A stretch of 64,000 bases of DNA from Saprospiraceae bacterium (GCA_029263015.1 JAJCYI010000163.1:62001-126000); one strand, 5' to 3'; shown: positions 45,885 through 54,594, counted from the stretch's first letter. Numbers and translations: made by a program. Notes: generated from the letters alone by a model not told the origin.

Positions 45885-46577
45885 TCACCGCAGAATCTGC
45901 CTATAAATCACCTTCAATTCTTTCGGGGTCACCAAACTCCATGACCAAAGGTTGAAAGCTATTGCATTGGCAACCTGCACACGGAGCCAACTGTTCCGTT
46001 CGTACTTTCTGGCAGACACAATGCACTTACAGGGCAACATGGCAAAGTTGTACCCAGCCTTTTTTGCTCGCCGCAAAAAATCATACTCTTCCATCATAAT
46101 ATGTTCTGGATCGTAACCACCAAGGGTAAAATAGGTCTCCCGGCGAATAAAAAATGTCCGATCACCACCTTGTGTAAAGAACCATCTGAAACGCGTGAAA
46201 AAAGCGTTGATACGCAAAAGGAAGCGGGAAGAATCGAAGCAATATTGGAAATTGCCCATTAGCCAACCACTTGAAAGTGCACGCTCGATATCAGCTGAGA
46301 AAGTGATTGGAGGCAGTGTATCGGCGTGAACGAAGTACAGCACATTACCTTTACTTTGTCTTGCACCAAAATGGATTTGGAGACCCCGTCCCGTTTCAGG
46401 AGAAGTGACAACAGTAACACCCATTTCCTTGCACAGGCTGACAGTTTCGTCATCGCTGCCTCCATCAACTACAATAATTTCAACTATTTGCGGTCCCCCA
46501 TGTTGCTGAATATAGCGTAGCGTTTTACAGATATGATGGGCTTCGTTTTTGGTGGGTATGATTACACTTATTTCCAT
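45885..46577 (-). CDS. TIGR04283-type family 2 glycosyltransferase
   Basis: 230 residues. GT-A fold: ISVIIPTKNEAHHICKTL at the N-terminus, VEIIVVDGGSDDET, and the metal-binding VLYFVHADTLPP. The later block MGNFQYCFDSSRFLLRINAFFTRFRWFFTQGGDRTFFIRRETYFTLGGYDP and the MMEEYDFLRRAKKAG acceptor-side acidic motif match the group named as transferase 2 of the rSAM/selenodomain-associated or arsenosugar biosynthesis sets. The ArsM and ArsS genes expected with that pathway are not in the window, so the substrate is open. Confidence 0.85.
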   Translation of the reverse strand: MEISVIIPTKNEAHHICKTLRYIQQHGGPQIVEIIVVDGGSDDETVSLCKEMGVTVVTSPETGRGLQIHFGARQSKGNVLYFVHADTLPPITFSADIERALSSGWLMGNFQYCFDSSRFLLRINAFFTRFRWFFTQGGDRTFFIRRETYFTLGGYDPEHIMMEEYDFLRRAKKAGYNFAMLPCKCIVSARKYERNSWLRVQVANAIAFNLWSWSLVTPKELKVIYRQILR

Positions 46578-46660
46578 GAATAATACTCGATTCCTTATTT
46601 AAAGGCCAGTTTACAGGGACTTGATCAAATAATGGTCGAAATTTAAGGAGTTGTTATAGT

Positions 46661-46700
46661 GGGGACACTTTCCATAATTTGGGGACACTTTCCATAATTT
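46661..46700. repeat. 20-bp direct tandem repeat
   Basis: GGGGACACTTTCCATAATTT is present twice head to tail. The motif resembles the ends of some insertion sequences, but no transposase is present. Possibly a scar of a lost element. Confidence 0.75.
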
Positions 46701-46875
46701 ATGAACAAAAGTGGGAATCTTTTAGTAACTATGAGCCTATCCTCAAAAGTAGGCTGTGACTAATTGAGAGGGCTTTAAGAATGTGTAATAAATAAGTTGA
46801 GGAAACGGGAAATAAAAACCCTACCAATTCTAACTCACCCTTTCCTCTTCTTGCAAATCTTAGTAAAAGAAAATA

Positions 46876-46949
46876 AATAACTTAGACCAACTCTATAAGC
46901 GTGACTTATTAGTTTATTCAGATCTTCGTTTCACATGGTCTAAGTTATT
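46876..46949. promoter_or_regulatory. inverted repeat upstream of the first Crp/Fnr gene
   Basis: AATAACTTAGACCA (46876-46889) and its exact complement TGGTCTAAGTTATT (46936-46949), 46 bases apart and ending 27 bases before the start codon. A loop operator or leader hairpin is possible. Confidence 0.5.
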
Positions 46950-46976
46950 GATTTCACTTTTCTTATCAAAAAAAAG

Positions 46977-47702
46977 ATGGACAAAATTGCTGAACCGCAC
47001 ATCATCCCCACCTGTAAAAATTGCTACAACCGACTGAAAGAGGTTTTTAGTAGCTGGGATGGCAAACCCTGTGAAAATATAACTTTGCAGGCCGGTTGCC
47101 GGTGCAACATGATCCCACAGGGACGGGTCATTTTCCAAGAAGGCACACCGCCCATGGGACTTTATTATTTGAATAGGGGCAAAGTAAAGATATTCAAGCA
47201 AGGAGATAGCGGGAAAAAGCAAATCGTGCGGCTGGCAAAAAAAGGCGACGTAATTGGCTACCGCGCACTCATCAGTGGTGAAGTATATTCCGCTACTGCG
47301 GAAGTGATAGGAGGGGCTTGCTTTTGTTTTATTCCAAAAGAAACTTTTTTTGACATCATCACCTCTAACCCCGAAGTCAGTATTAAGCTCATGCGACGCC
47401 TTACTCAGGACTTGAACCTTATTGAACGGATGCTGGTCTACACCACCCAAAAATCTGTTCGGGAAAGGGTGGCACTTACCCTTTTGGCTTTAAAAGAGAC
47501 TTATGGTTTCGAAACAGATGGCGCTACGATCAACGTAGAACTTTCACGCGAAGATATTGCGAACATCACAGGCACAGCCACGGAATCTGTCATTCGCTTG
47601 CTATCTGAATTCAAAAAAGACAAACTAATTGAGGTACAAGGTCGAAAAATAAAATTCCTTAATAAAGAAGGTCTGCTCCGTACTGCTTACATTTTTGATT
47701 AG
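46977..47702 (+). CDS. Crp/Fnr-family regulator with Cys-rich N-terminus
   Basis: 241 residues. Cyclic-nucleotide-binding fold about 45-155 (VIFQEGTPPMGLYYLNRGKVKIFKQ, GDVIGYRALISGEVYSATAEV), a dimerisation helix, and a Crp-type winged helix (LSREDIANITGTATESVIRLLSEFKKDKLI). The N-terminus has five cysteines (13, 16, 32, 41, 43), including CxxC and CxC pairs, which could bind an iron-sulfur cluster, zinc or haem as in FNR-like oxygen or NO sensors; this is inferred from residues only. It precedes the Met-rich/cupredoxin/cytochrome set. Confidence 0.85.
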   Translation: MDKIAEPHIIPTCKNCYNRLKEVFSSWDGKPCENITLQAGCRCNMIPQGRVIFQEGTPPMGLYYLNRGKVKIFKQGDSGKKQIVRLAKKGDVIGYRALISGEVYSATAEVIGGACFCFIPKETFFDIITSNPEVSIKLMRRLTQDLNLIERMLVYTTQKSVRERVALTLLALKETYGFETDGATINVELSREDIANITGTATESVIRLLSEFKKDKLIEVQGRKIKFLNKEGLLRTAYIFD

Positions 47703-48087
47703 TTGTTCAAACCATAAATTAAGTTGCTTCTTGATTTAAGATTGTAGTCCCTGAAATCAAAAATTTTAAACCATGTATTCATAAATTAAAAATCATAAGT
47801 GAAAAAATTTAATTTACAAATTACTGATTTTCAGCATATAAAATCCTGTTCTTTTTACATTAAGGAACAATAATCAAATAAAGCATATACTTCTGTTCGA
47901 GTGCATGACCAACCAACCTGATAAATTACACATCCAAACATGACATCTGTCATGTCCACTTAAAGATCCTTCCTCACCCTTTCCCTGTTCCTTTACCATT
48001 AATGATTCCTGTTGGAAAATCCGACATGAAACATCATTTAATGTGCTGTAATTCAGTGCATGAAGCCAATTTATTCATAATCATAAA
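47703..48087. other. intergenic region with operator-like palindrome, no gene seen
   Basis: 385 AT-rich bases between the first Crp/Fnr gene and the Met-rich protein gene. The only clear feature is a palindrome at 47938-47955, given separately; no ORF looks genuine. Confidence 0.5.
47938..47955. promoter_or_regulatory. Crp/Fnr-like palindrome
   Basis: ACATGACATCTGTCATGT, a perfect inverted repeat (8-bp arms, two-base centre) about 133 bases upstream of the Met-rich protein gene and downstream of a Crp/Fnr gene. The TGACA-N2-TGTCA core is Crp/Fnr-like in form, making it a candidate operator for one of the two Crp/Fnr proteins. Confidence 0.5.
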
Positions 48088-50073
48088 ATGTTCATCATGA
48101 AAAAACCCATCTATTCTTTTTTCGCTTTACTCCTGCTTACACAGGTAGTATTTTCACAAAACCGAGACCTGCGTTTCGATACAAAAACGGCCATGTATGC
48201 CGCCAATGAAGAATGGCTCACCTTTGCCTGTGAAGTACCTGAAGGTATGGTAGAGTTGGGCTTAAAGCACCAGAGCGATATGTATTGGTATTCCCTTTAC
48301 AACCTCGGCAACCTGGCCTTTCGCTCTGGCATGGGCGTCCATGTTGTGTCCAGCCCATTGTTCCGCAAACATGCCGAAGAAGATGAAGGCATGCCATGGA
48401 CTAAAGGTATGATGACACCGATGAAGCAGCGAAAATTCATGCTGCACAAAGTCGCCCAGTTCAAAGCCAAATCAGGTGCAGCCAATTTGGACAACCCAGT
48501 ATTCAAGGGTTATGGCCCTCCACCTGGTGCATACCCCGTCTATCTTGAATTTTCTTCCGGTCAGCCAACTTTCGTAAATGATCCAGATCTAGAAGATTTT
48601 GGCACGTTGCGCTGGGACAAAGCTACCTTTGATAAAAGCATGAATCCTGGCGCATGGGGCCAAACGCTGATGAAACAAATCCTCTGGGCAAGGGACTTTT
48701 TCCATGAAAACAGAGTGTCCAAAGGAGTCACATACATCGGAACGGGTGCACATGATGGAGCACATGGATTCAGGGGATCTATGTTGATCGCACTTGCATT
48801 GAACAAGGCCTATGCGCTGAAATCCACGCTTGCTTACAATGCCAAAACTGGAAAATTGGGAGGCGTGAACCCCATGACTTACGATCCCATGAAAGGGGCT
48901 GTTTACTTTCCACATAAATACGAAGTTTCCTTTAAAGGGCCGATGACGAAAATGATGATGAACATGATGATGCCGGGCAAAGCACCCGCTTGGCCCAAAA
49001 AATTCAAAGTAACTGACAAGACCAGCGATTTGTTTGATGTGGCTTCCCTCGTTTGGGGATTGAGCGAATTTTACTACCTCACCGATCCAACAATCGAGGA
49101 TGGGTTTGACGCTTTGTTCGGCGATCCAAAGTGGATTGCAAAGGACAAATCAGAAAGTGAAATAAACAAATCTTTAAAAAATTCTTCGAAGACTGTTTTC
49201 CCAAAAGAAGACCCTCATAAATTAAGCAAGGGGATGACCGTGGTTAATTTCAAAAATCTGATGGGACTGCATTTCAACAAGAACAATGGAACACTGGTGG
49301 ATTCATGGCATCCAGACAGTAAGCAAGGCAAACGCATCACTACCGTCAATGCAGGCATGGCCATTATTGCTTTGTCCAATGTTTACCATCGTTTGCACGA
49401 TGTTGATATGGTTAAAAATGGTGCAAAAAAAATGCTCGTTGCACAAGCTAATTTCTTGCTGAAACAGCAAGGTTCCGATGGCAGCATAGCCAATAGCTAC
49501 GACGTGAGCGGTAAGGCTGACAATGGGAAAAAATCACTGGTGTCGCAAACATTTGCCATGCGGGGTTGGTTGGCTGCTTATCAGATCACCAAAGAAGAAA
49601 AGTTCCTTGCCGCTGCTGAGAAGGCTTACGGATTCATGCAAAACGAACTATGGCACGAAGGATCTGGGGTGTTCCGGTCGTATGTCGGCGCCACTTCTTC
49701 CAAATTCGACGGCATGAACTACGGCTCTACCATAGGCGCTTTACGTGAATTGGCAATTGCCAGAGGCCCATCCGAAAGAACAGAAATAACTGCACAGTTG
49801 GATGAATTTTTCTTCAATGTTGCCAATAAGGCCGGGTTGCAAATCGCCGAAATCAATATGACGGGTGAAATGATTCCGACCAAAAAACAGGCAATGGACA
49901 TGATGGCCAAAATGGAAACAATGAAGCAAAAAGATCCAAAAAAAGCAATGGCCATGCAAAAGAAAATGATGGACTCCGACCAAGACGGGGTACCTAAGCC
50001 AAAATTCGTGAAAGGGACTAAGAAAGGAGCTGCACCGGTGACAGCTGGTAGTGTGACAATTTCCACAAGATAA
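48088..50073 (+). CDS. secreted Met-rich protein with alpha/alpha-toroid-like C-terminus, function unknown
   Basis: 661 residues with signal peptide YSFFALLLLTQVVFSQ (MKK start at 48097 also possible). The middle and C-terminal parts show helical blocks typical of alpha/alpha-toroid enzymes (MAIIALSNVYHRLHDVDMVKNGAKKMLVAQANFLLKQ starts one; QTFAMRGWLAAYQITKEEKFLAAAEKAYGFM another). Methionine clusters are striking: MTKMMMNMMMPG near 285-297, and a helix with MDMMAKMETM and AMAMQKKMM near 603-630, as in Cu(I)-binding proteins. No family recognised. It is followed at 85 bases by the cupredoxin gene and lies downstream of a Crp/Fnr gene. A copper-related role is inference. Confidence 0.7.
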   Translation: MFIMKKPIYSFFALLLLTQVVFSQNRDLRFDTKTAMYAANEEWLTFACEVPEGMVELGLKHQSDMYWYSLYNLGNLAFRSGMGVHVVSSPLFRKHAEEDEGMPWTKGMMTPMKQRKFMLHKVAQFKAKSGAANLDNPVFKGYGPPPGAYPVYLEFSSGQPTFVNDPDLEDFGTLRWDKATFDKSMNPGAWGQTLMKQILWARDFFHENRVSKGVTYIGTGAHDGAHGFRGSMLIALALNKAYALKSTLAYNAKTGKLGGVNPMTYDPMKGAVYFPHKYEVSFKGPMTKMMMNMMMPGKAPAWPKKFKVTDKTSDLFDVASLVWGLSEFYYLTDPTIEDGFDALFGDPKWIAKDKSESEINKSLKNSSKTVFPKEDPHKLSKGMTVVNFKNLMGLHFNKNNGTLVDSWHPDSKQGKRITTVNAGMAIIALSNVYHRLHDVDMVKNGAKKMLVAQANFLLKQQGSDGSIANSYDVSGKADNGKKSLVSQTFAMRGWLAAYQITKEEKFLAAAEKAYGFMQNELWHEGSGVFRSYVGATSSKFDGMNYGSTIGALRELAIARGPSERTEITAQLDEFFFNVANKAGLQIAEINMTGEMIPTKKQAMDMMAKMETMKQKDPKKAMAMQKKMMDSDQDGVPKPKFVKGTKKGAAPVTAGSVTISTR

Positions 50074-50091
50074 TAATTATAGATTTCAATT

Positions 50092-50130
50092 GGTATTTCG
50101 GAAAAGTGATTTTCCGGAATACCACTTTTT
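50092..50130 (+). terminator. hairpin after the Met-rich protein gene
   Basis: GGTATTTCGGAAAA (50092-50105) pairs with TTTTCCGGAATACC (50110-50123) with one G-U pair and a four-base loop, followed by ACTTTTTCCC. It may only partly separate the gene from the cupredoxin gene 30 bases further on. Confidence 0.7.
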
Positions 50131-50158
50131 CCCACCCAAATCATAAAATCAACTTCTT

Positions 50159-51007
50159 ATGAAATTAATAAGTTCTTTTGTCATCCTTCTCATGTTTTCC
50201 TCCTTTTCCTGCAAGGCCCAACAAACTACAGCTACAACACTTCCAGTTAAAGAAAAAACCAACACTGTAATCACCCAAACCGAGCCAAGTAGTATAATAG
50301 AGGAGGCAAGCGTAACCACTGATTCGGAAGTTTCCAATGAAGATATTCAAGAAGAAACAACTGGAACCATCCGGGGGAAAGTTGTTTATGGCGGCGGCGA
50401 GGTAAGGAAGGTTTTGAATGTCATCAAGGATGAAAATACCTGTGGAATGGAAGATTTGATAGACGAATCATTGCTCACGGACAAAGATGGTGGCCTCAAC
50501 TGGGCTGTCGTTTCCATCAGTTCGGAGATTGAAAACGGTAAAAGTCTCGACAAACTACCTAGTGACCGGAAGCTCGACCAAACGACTTGCGTTTATACGC
50601 CACACGTCGTTCTGGTAGGTGTCGGACAGGAATTGACCATCAACAACATGGATCACACCCTGCACAATGTGCGCACCGCTTCTTTCATGAATGATGTAGT
50701 AAACAAAGTGCAAATTTACATTCCCAACATGCCTCACCCGTCCGACAAAACAACTTTTACCGAACCAGAAGTAGTAGATGTAGTTTGTGATGTACACGGC
50801 TGGATGAAGGCCTATGTCCATGTTGTCGAACACGCCTACAATGCTGTATCTGGTGATAATGGCAATTTTGAACTGACAGAAGTTCCTCCAGGAAAATATA
50901 CCCTCAAGGTTTGGCATGAAAAGCTTGGAGAGATGGAACAACAAATAGAGGTGCTACCAAATGAAACTGCCGACATCACCTTTACTTATAAAGAATTGAA
51001 AGAGTAA
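50159..51007 (+). CDS. secreted cupredoxin-domain protein with C-terminal carboxypeptidase-regulatory-like domain
   Basis: 282 residues with a leader ending FSCKAQ, possibly a lipoprotein (SFSC). After a Thr/Glu-rich linker comes a cupredoxin-like domain (about 75-230): type-1 copper ligands are visible as His166 (NNMDHTLHN) and Cys210-x2-His213-x2-Met216 (VCDVHGWM). The final 50 residues (GNFELTEVPPGKYTLKVWHEKLGEMEQQIEVLPNE region) are a carboxypeptidase-regulatory-like beta domain. Such proteins accompany periplasmic cytochromes. Likely electron carrier or copper-binding partner of the diheme cytochrome next to it. Confidence 0.85.
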   Translation: MKLISSFVILLMFSSFSCKAQQTTATTLPVKEKTNTVITQTEPSSIIEEASVTTDSEVSNEDIQEETTGTIRGKVVYGGGEVRKVLNVIKDENTCGMEDLIDESLLTDKDGGLNWAVVSISSEIENGKSLDKLPSDRKLDQTTCVYTPHVVLVGVGQELTINNMDHTLHNVRTASFMNDVVNKVQIYIPNMPHPSDKTTFTEPEVVDVVCDVHGWMKAYVHVVEHAYNAVSGDNGNFELTEVPPGKYTLKVWHEKLGEMEQQIEVLPNETADITFTYKELKE

Positions 51008-51276
51008 CGGAGTAACTACTTTAAGGCCATAAAATTTTGAGCATATTGCAATAATGGCAATTAGATCGAGATGCCAAATTATAACCATTTGTCCTTCCAT
51101 AAAAACAGATGGATTTGGGTGGGTTTTCTAATGACTGCTTCGTTGATGTATTGTTGATTTAGAGTCCATCAAAGTTTTCAATACAGATTCGAAGCAGCCC
51201 ACCCAAAATCTTTTACCATTCCTGTAAAAAGGAAACGGAACCTCAACATCTTTCCAAAATATTAAACAACATCCAG

Positions 51277-52329
51277 ATGAAGTTTATAACAGTTGCCAGC
51301 TTTGTGCTGACTTTGGCTTTCCTTACCCAAAGCTCAAGTTCCTATTCTCAATCAAGTGACTGGGTGGCTCCAAAATCCGCAGATGCTTTGAAAAATCCAT
51401 TCACTGGGGATGCAGCTTCCGTTGCTCTGGGGCAACAATTGTTTTCCTCCATTTGCTTTGTATGCCATGGCAATCAAGGAAAAGGTGATGGCATTAATGC
51501 TGCCTCACTGACAAAAAAGCCTGCCGATTTGACTTCCCGCAGTGTGCAACGGCAATCGGATGGAGCACTTTTTTGGAAAATTTCGGAAGGTAACCCACCC
51601 ATGCTTACCTTCAAAGAATCCCTGTCGGAAGAGCAGCGATGGGCCGTGGTCAATTTCGTGCGGGAATTGCCAAAACTATATCCGCCCAAAGGGGTAGTTG
51701 CTGAAAAAGATGTAGAGTCCAGAAAATCTTCAAAGGAATCTGTTTCTACAAAAAACACTTCTCCAAAATCCGGAGCTAAACCTGCCAAAGCAAAAAAATC
51801 AGAAAAAAGCACTGAAACTGTAGCATCAGTTCCGGCAATTAAATCCAAACCCTTTGAGGGCATGATAGATGGCAAATTTTTGTTCAAAAATATTTGTGGG
51901 GCTTGTCACACAGTTGGAAAAGGAAAGTTGGTTGGCCCAGACTTAAAAGGTGTGCAAAATCGACATGGTCGAATTTGGCTGGACAAATGGATCCGCTCCT
52001 CCCAAAGTCTTGTAAAGGCAGGTGACCCCGAAGCCGTCCGCTTATTCGAAGAATACAATCAATCCGTTATGAACGACCATCTCTATTTGTCAGATTTACA
52101 AATAACCAACATCTTGGATTATATTGAAATGCAAGGCAAAGACATTGTAGCCACTTCCCGAAAAACCACAGAGACCTATTCAAAAACTCCAAACTATGAG
52201 CAACCCAAAACAACATCAGCGTTTTCAGAAATACTTGTTTATTTTCTCTATGCAGGATTCCTTTTTATTATAGGAACAGTATTATATGTTAGTTTGGTTT
52301 TGAGTAAAATGGTGAGCCAGAACTTGTAA
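51277..52329 (+). CDS. membrane-anchored diheme cytochrome c
   Basis: 350 residues. Signal peptide (FVLTLAFLTQSSSSYSQ), cytochrome c domain 1 with haem motif C60-FVC-H64 (CFVCHGNQGKGDG; distal Met in GNPPMLTF), a Lys/Ser-rich flexible linker (about 150-190), and cytochrome c domain 2 with C207-GAC-H211 (CGACHTVGKGKLVGPDLKGV; distal Met region SVMNDHLYLSDLQ). A membrane span ends the protein (ILVYFLYAGFLFIIGTVLYVSLVL), so the domains sit in the periplasm. Follows the cupredoxin gene on the same strand; the two probably form an electron-transfer pair. Confidence 0.93.
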   Translation: MKFITVASFVLTLAFLTQSSSSYSQSSDWVAPKSADALKNPFTGDAASVALGQQLFSSICFVCHGNQGKGDGINAASLTKKPADLTSRSVQRQSDGALFWKISEGNPPMLTFKESLSEEQRWAVVNFVRELPKLYPPKGVVAEKDVESRKSSKESVSTKNTSPKSGAKPAKAKKSEKSTETVASVPAIKSKPFEGMIDGKFLFKNICGACHTVGKGKLVGPDLKGVQNRHGRIWLDKWIRSSQSLVKAGDPEAVRLFEEYNQSVMNDHLYLSDLQITNILDYIEMQGKDIVATSRKTTETYSKTPNYEQPKTTSAFSEILVYFLYAGFLFIIGTVLYVSLVLSKMVSQNL

Positions 52330-52505
52330 AAGAATCCAGACCTACATTCAAAAAAAAGGGAGATATTTGTCAGGAATCTCAATTGAGTGCAACCAACTTA
52401 AGGAAAAGTCATTTACTATTATTCTTGCACTATCCCTTAGCCACCAAAAACCATCCGCAGATTCTAAAGAAACAGGATTATTTCAAAAAATAATAAGTAG
52501 AATAT

Positions 52506-52772
52506 ATGATGAACAAGCTAATGCTATCTTGCCAAACAGCGACTGAACTGACGGAAAAAAATCTTCGGGAAGAACTTTCATTTGTAAAAAAAATGCAGCT
52601 TTTTTTCCATACTTCGATGTGCAATGCATGTCGGCAATACACAAAGCAGAGCCACCTGATAGAACGCCTGTTCAAAGCCAAAGAAAAGACCATTAACACC
52701 CCTAACGGAAAAAAATCTTCTAAGGAGCTGGAGGAAAAAATACTCCTTCAACTAAACGGTCAGCAAAAATAA
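52506..52772 (+). CDS. small ZAS-type zinc-finger (anti-sigma-like) protein
   Basis: 88 residues, soluble. Cys9, His35, Cys39 and Cys42 (SCQTATEL and HTSMCNAC) form the HxxxCxxC zinc site of anti-sigma ZAS domains; the helices between (LREELSFVKKMQLFFHTSMCNACRQYTKQ core) fit the sigma-binding fold. No membrane span, so it may sense redox in the cytoplasm as RsrA-like proteins do. No ECF sigma gene is adjacent; the ECF gene at 44407 lies 8 kb upstream. A Crp/Fnr gene follows within about 65 bases. Confidence 0.75.
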   Translation: MMNKLMLSCQTATELTEKNLREELSFVKKMQLFFHTSMCNACRQYTKQSHLIERLFKAKEKTINTPNGKKSSKELEEKILLQLNGQQK

Positions 52773-52837
52773 TCTGCTTGAACTGTCAGGATTTGACATT
52801 TCTTTCTACTATTCAAGCAAACAAAAAAATCCTTTAT

Positions 52838-53539
52838 ATGGTAGCTATCAATTTTAACAGAGAAACCATCCCGACCTTTGTACCAAATGTTGTAAAACTC
52901 CCAAGCCTCCCATCACTGTTTGAAAGCGTACCGGAAACGGTCTTAAAAAAGGGGGAAACCATTTTCAACGAAAGAAATGCGCATCTCAACATATACTTAG
53001 TGACCAAAGGCATCGTCAAACTGCATTCATTCCACGACGGCAAAGAAATGTTAGAGGATTATATTATTAAAGGAGAACTGTTCAATTGTGAAGCGCTGAT
53101 TGGTGTTGATCGGCAAAACGTTGCCGCCAAAGCAATGAACCAACTGACCGCCATCAAAAAAATACAAATACAATCGTTCCGAAGATACCTCCAAGGTAAT
53201 ACCGCACTTTACGCAGAAATATTAAACAGCATTTCAGCTTCGCTTGAACGCAGCCAAGAGCGCCTCAGGCGTCTTACTTTATTACACTCCGATCAGCGGG
53301 TGATCCATTTCTTGGCCAACCATACAAAAAAGGCGGGTCGAAGAGTCGGTTACGAATACGTCATTAAGCCAGCGATGACCCATCAGGAAATAGGTAACAT
53401 TGCCGGCACTTCCAGACAAACTGCGACTACCGTGCTCAATGAATTACGCAAAAAGGGGATCATCCATTTCAACCGCAGCTACCTGATCGTCAGGGATATA
53501 GAAGCATTAATGAAATTAGCAGACTTACCCTCCATGTAA
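52838..53539 (+). CDS. second Crp/Fnr-family regulator
   Basis: 233 residues from ATG 52838 (MVAINFNRETIP); a longer frame from TTG 52778 runs into the upstream gap. Cyclic-nucleotide-binding fold (ETIFNERNAHLNIYLVTKGIVKLHSFHDGKEMLEDYIIKGELFNCEALIG block), then a C-terminal winged helix (MTHQEIGNIAGTSRQTATTVLNELRKKGIIHFNRSYLIV). It lacks the Cys-rich N-terminus of the first regulator. Likely global or stress response regulator acting on the neighbouring redox genes; the effector is unknown. Confidence 0.88.
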   Translation: MVAINFNRETIPTFVPNVVKLPSLPSLFESVPETVLKKGETIFNERNAHLNIYLVTKGIVKLHSFHDGKEMLEDYIIKGELFNCEALIGVDRQNVAAKAMNQLTAIKKIQIQSFRRYLQGNTALYAEILNSISASLERSQERLRRLTLLHSDQRVIHFLANHTKKAGRRVGYEYVIKPAMTHQEIGNIAGTSRQTATTVLNELRKKGIIHFNRSYLIVRDIEALMKLADLPSM

Positions 53540-53570
53540 AATAAGCCTCAACGCATACTCATTAATAGAA

Positions 53571-53615
53571 AAACAGGCTTGGCGAATCATAATGATTTGC
53601 CAAGCCTGTTTTTTT
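53571..53615. terminator. bidirectional intrinsic terminator
   Basis: AAACAGGCTTGGC pairs with GCCAAGCCTGTTT over 12-13 bp (53571-53612), with a T-run after it and an A-run before it. It serves the Crp/Fnr gene and the convergent outer-membrane pseudogene. Confidence 0.9.
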
Positions 53616-53632
53616 GAACTCAACCTTTAGAT

Positions 53633-54414
53633 TCAAAATGCCTCCAAAACTGTCAGATATGGAAAAAACGCCCCTTCTTCATTTGCAGCAACATCCAATC
53701 GGAGATTGATATGATCTTGTTTACTGAGCATGAAACGAACCCCTGCACCGACAGTAAAATGAACCGATTCGTCGAAAAGCCCTTCCACATCAAGTGAGAC
53801 TGCACCAATCCCGCTAAAAACTGTAGCTCCGAAACGATTCCAAAATACCGCCCGATATTCTGCCTGCACCATCCACAAATTCCTGTTACGATGTCTTCTT
53901 TCAAAATAGCCCCGCATCTTTTTTGGCCCTCCAATAAATGCCAATTGTTGAAATGGTGGCTCGCCTTGCATAAAACCAGCCAAGCATTCAATGCCAGAAC
54001 AGCTCTTTTGTTTTTCGAAAAATAAGCAGCGGCATCGATTGCCACCCTGCTAAAATTGATATACGTAGCGATAGTACCCCAATTCCCCTTTTACTTGCCG
54101 AGTCTCATTTTTCACAAAAAACTGGAGGGCAGGTAAATCAATACTTGTTTCTCTTTTGTGTAAGCCAACCCCTGTTCAACTTGTGAGGGACGTACATTAT
54201 CGGTTTATCCTCTAAATCGAAAAGCGGACAACGCCGCAATGCCCCCAGCCCAACGAGTCTCGGGTGTGAAATAAATGATGGGGATTGGAATAAAACTGCT
54301 TTTACGGAGAAATTTCTTCTGACCCAAAGTATCCTCCTGCAGAGATTGAGGAAATGCAAAGTTGCTTGCTACCAATATCAAAATGATTGGCCGGGTGGTG
54401 TGGCTCAATTTCAT
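53633..54414 (-). pseudogene. decayed BamA/Omp85-type outer-membrane beta-barrel gene
   Basis: The start gives a good leader (LSHTTRPIILILVASNFAFPQ) and FIPIPIIYFTPETRWAGGIAALSAFRFRG, then an in-frame TAA. The same frame continues as DNVRPSQVEQGLAYTKEKQ and stops again. Another frame takes up with FFVKNETRQVKGELGYYRYVYQF-TAG. The last segment (53633 to about 53983) reads PPFQQLAFIGGPKKMRGYFERRHRNRN, VFWNRFGATVFSGIG and VGAGVRF, and ends in LEAF, a barrel C-terminal Phe. At least three lesions break what was a surface-antigen (D15-like) family protein. Recent loss, since identity of the blocks is still clear. Confidence 0.8.
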
Positions 54415-54594
54415 TAAAGTATTCAAGTTACGATCACGGTCAGAAGGAATACGCAATTTAGCTTGATTGGTTGGGAAAATGAAAGAGAGAAGATAGGTAA
54501 TCTTTTAGGGGACAGGAAAAAAGGAAATCCGCCCTACTCCCAAAGTTTCAAGCCCTTGGCAATAGGTGCGGATCTCACTTAGCTGTTTTAATTT

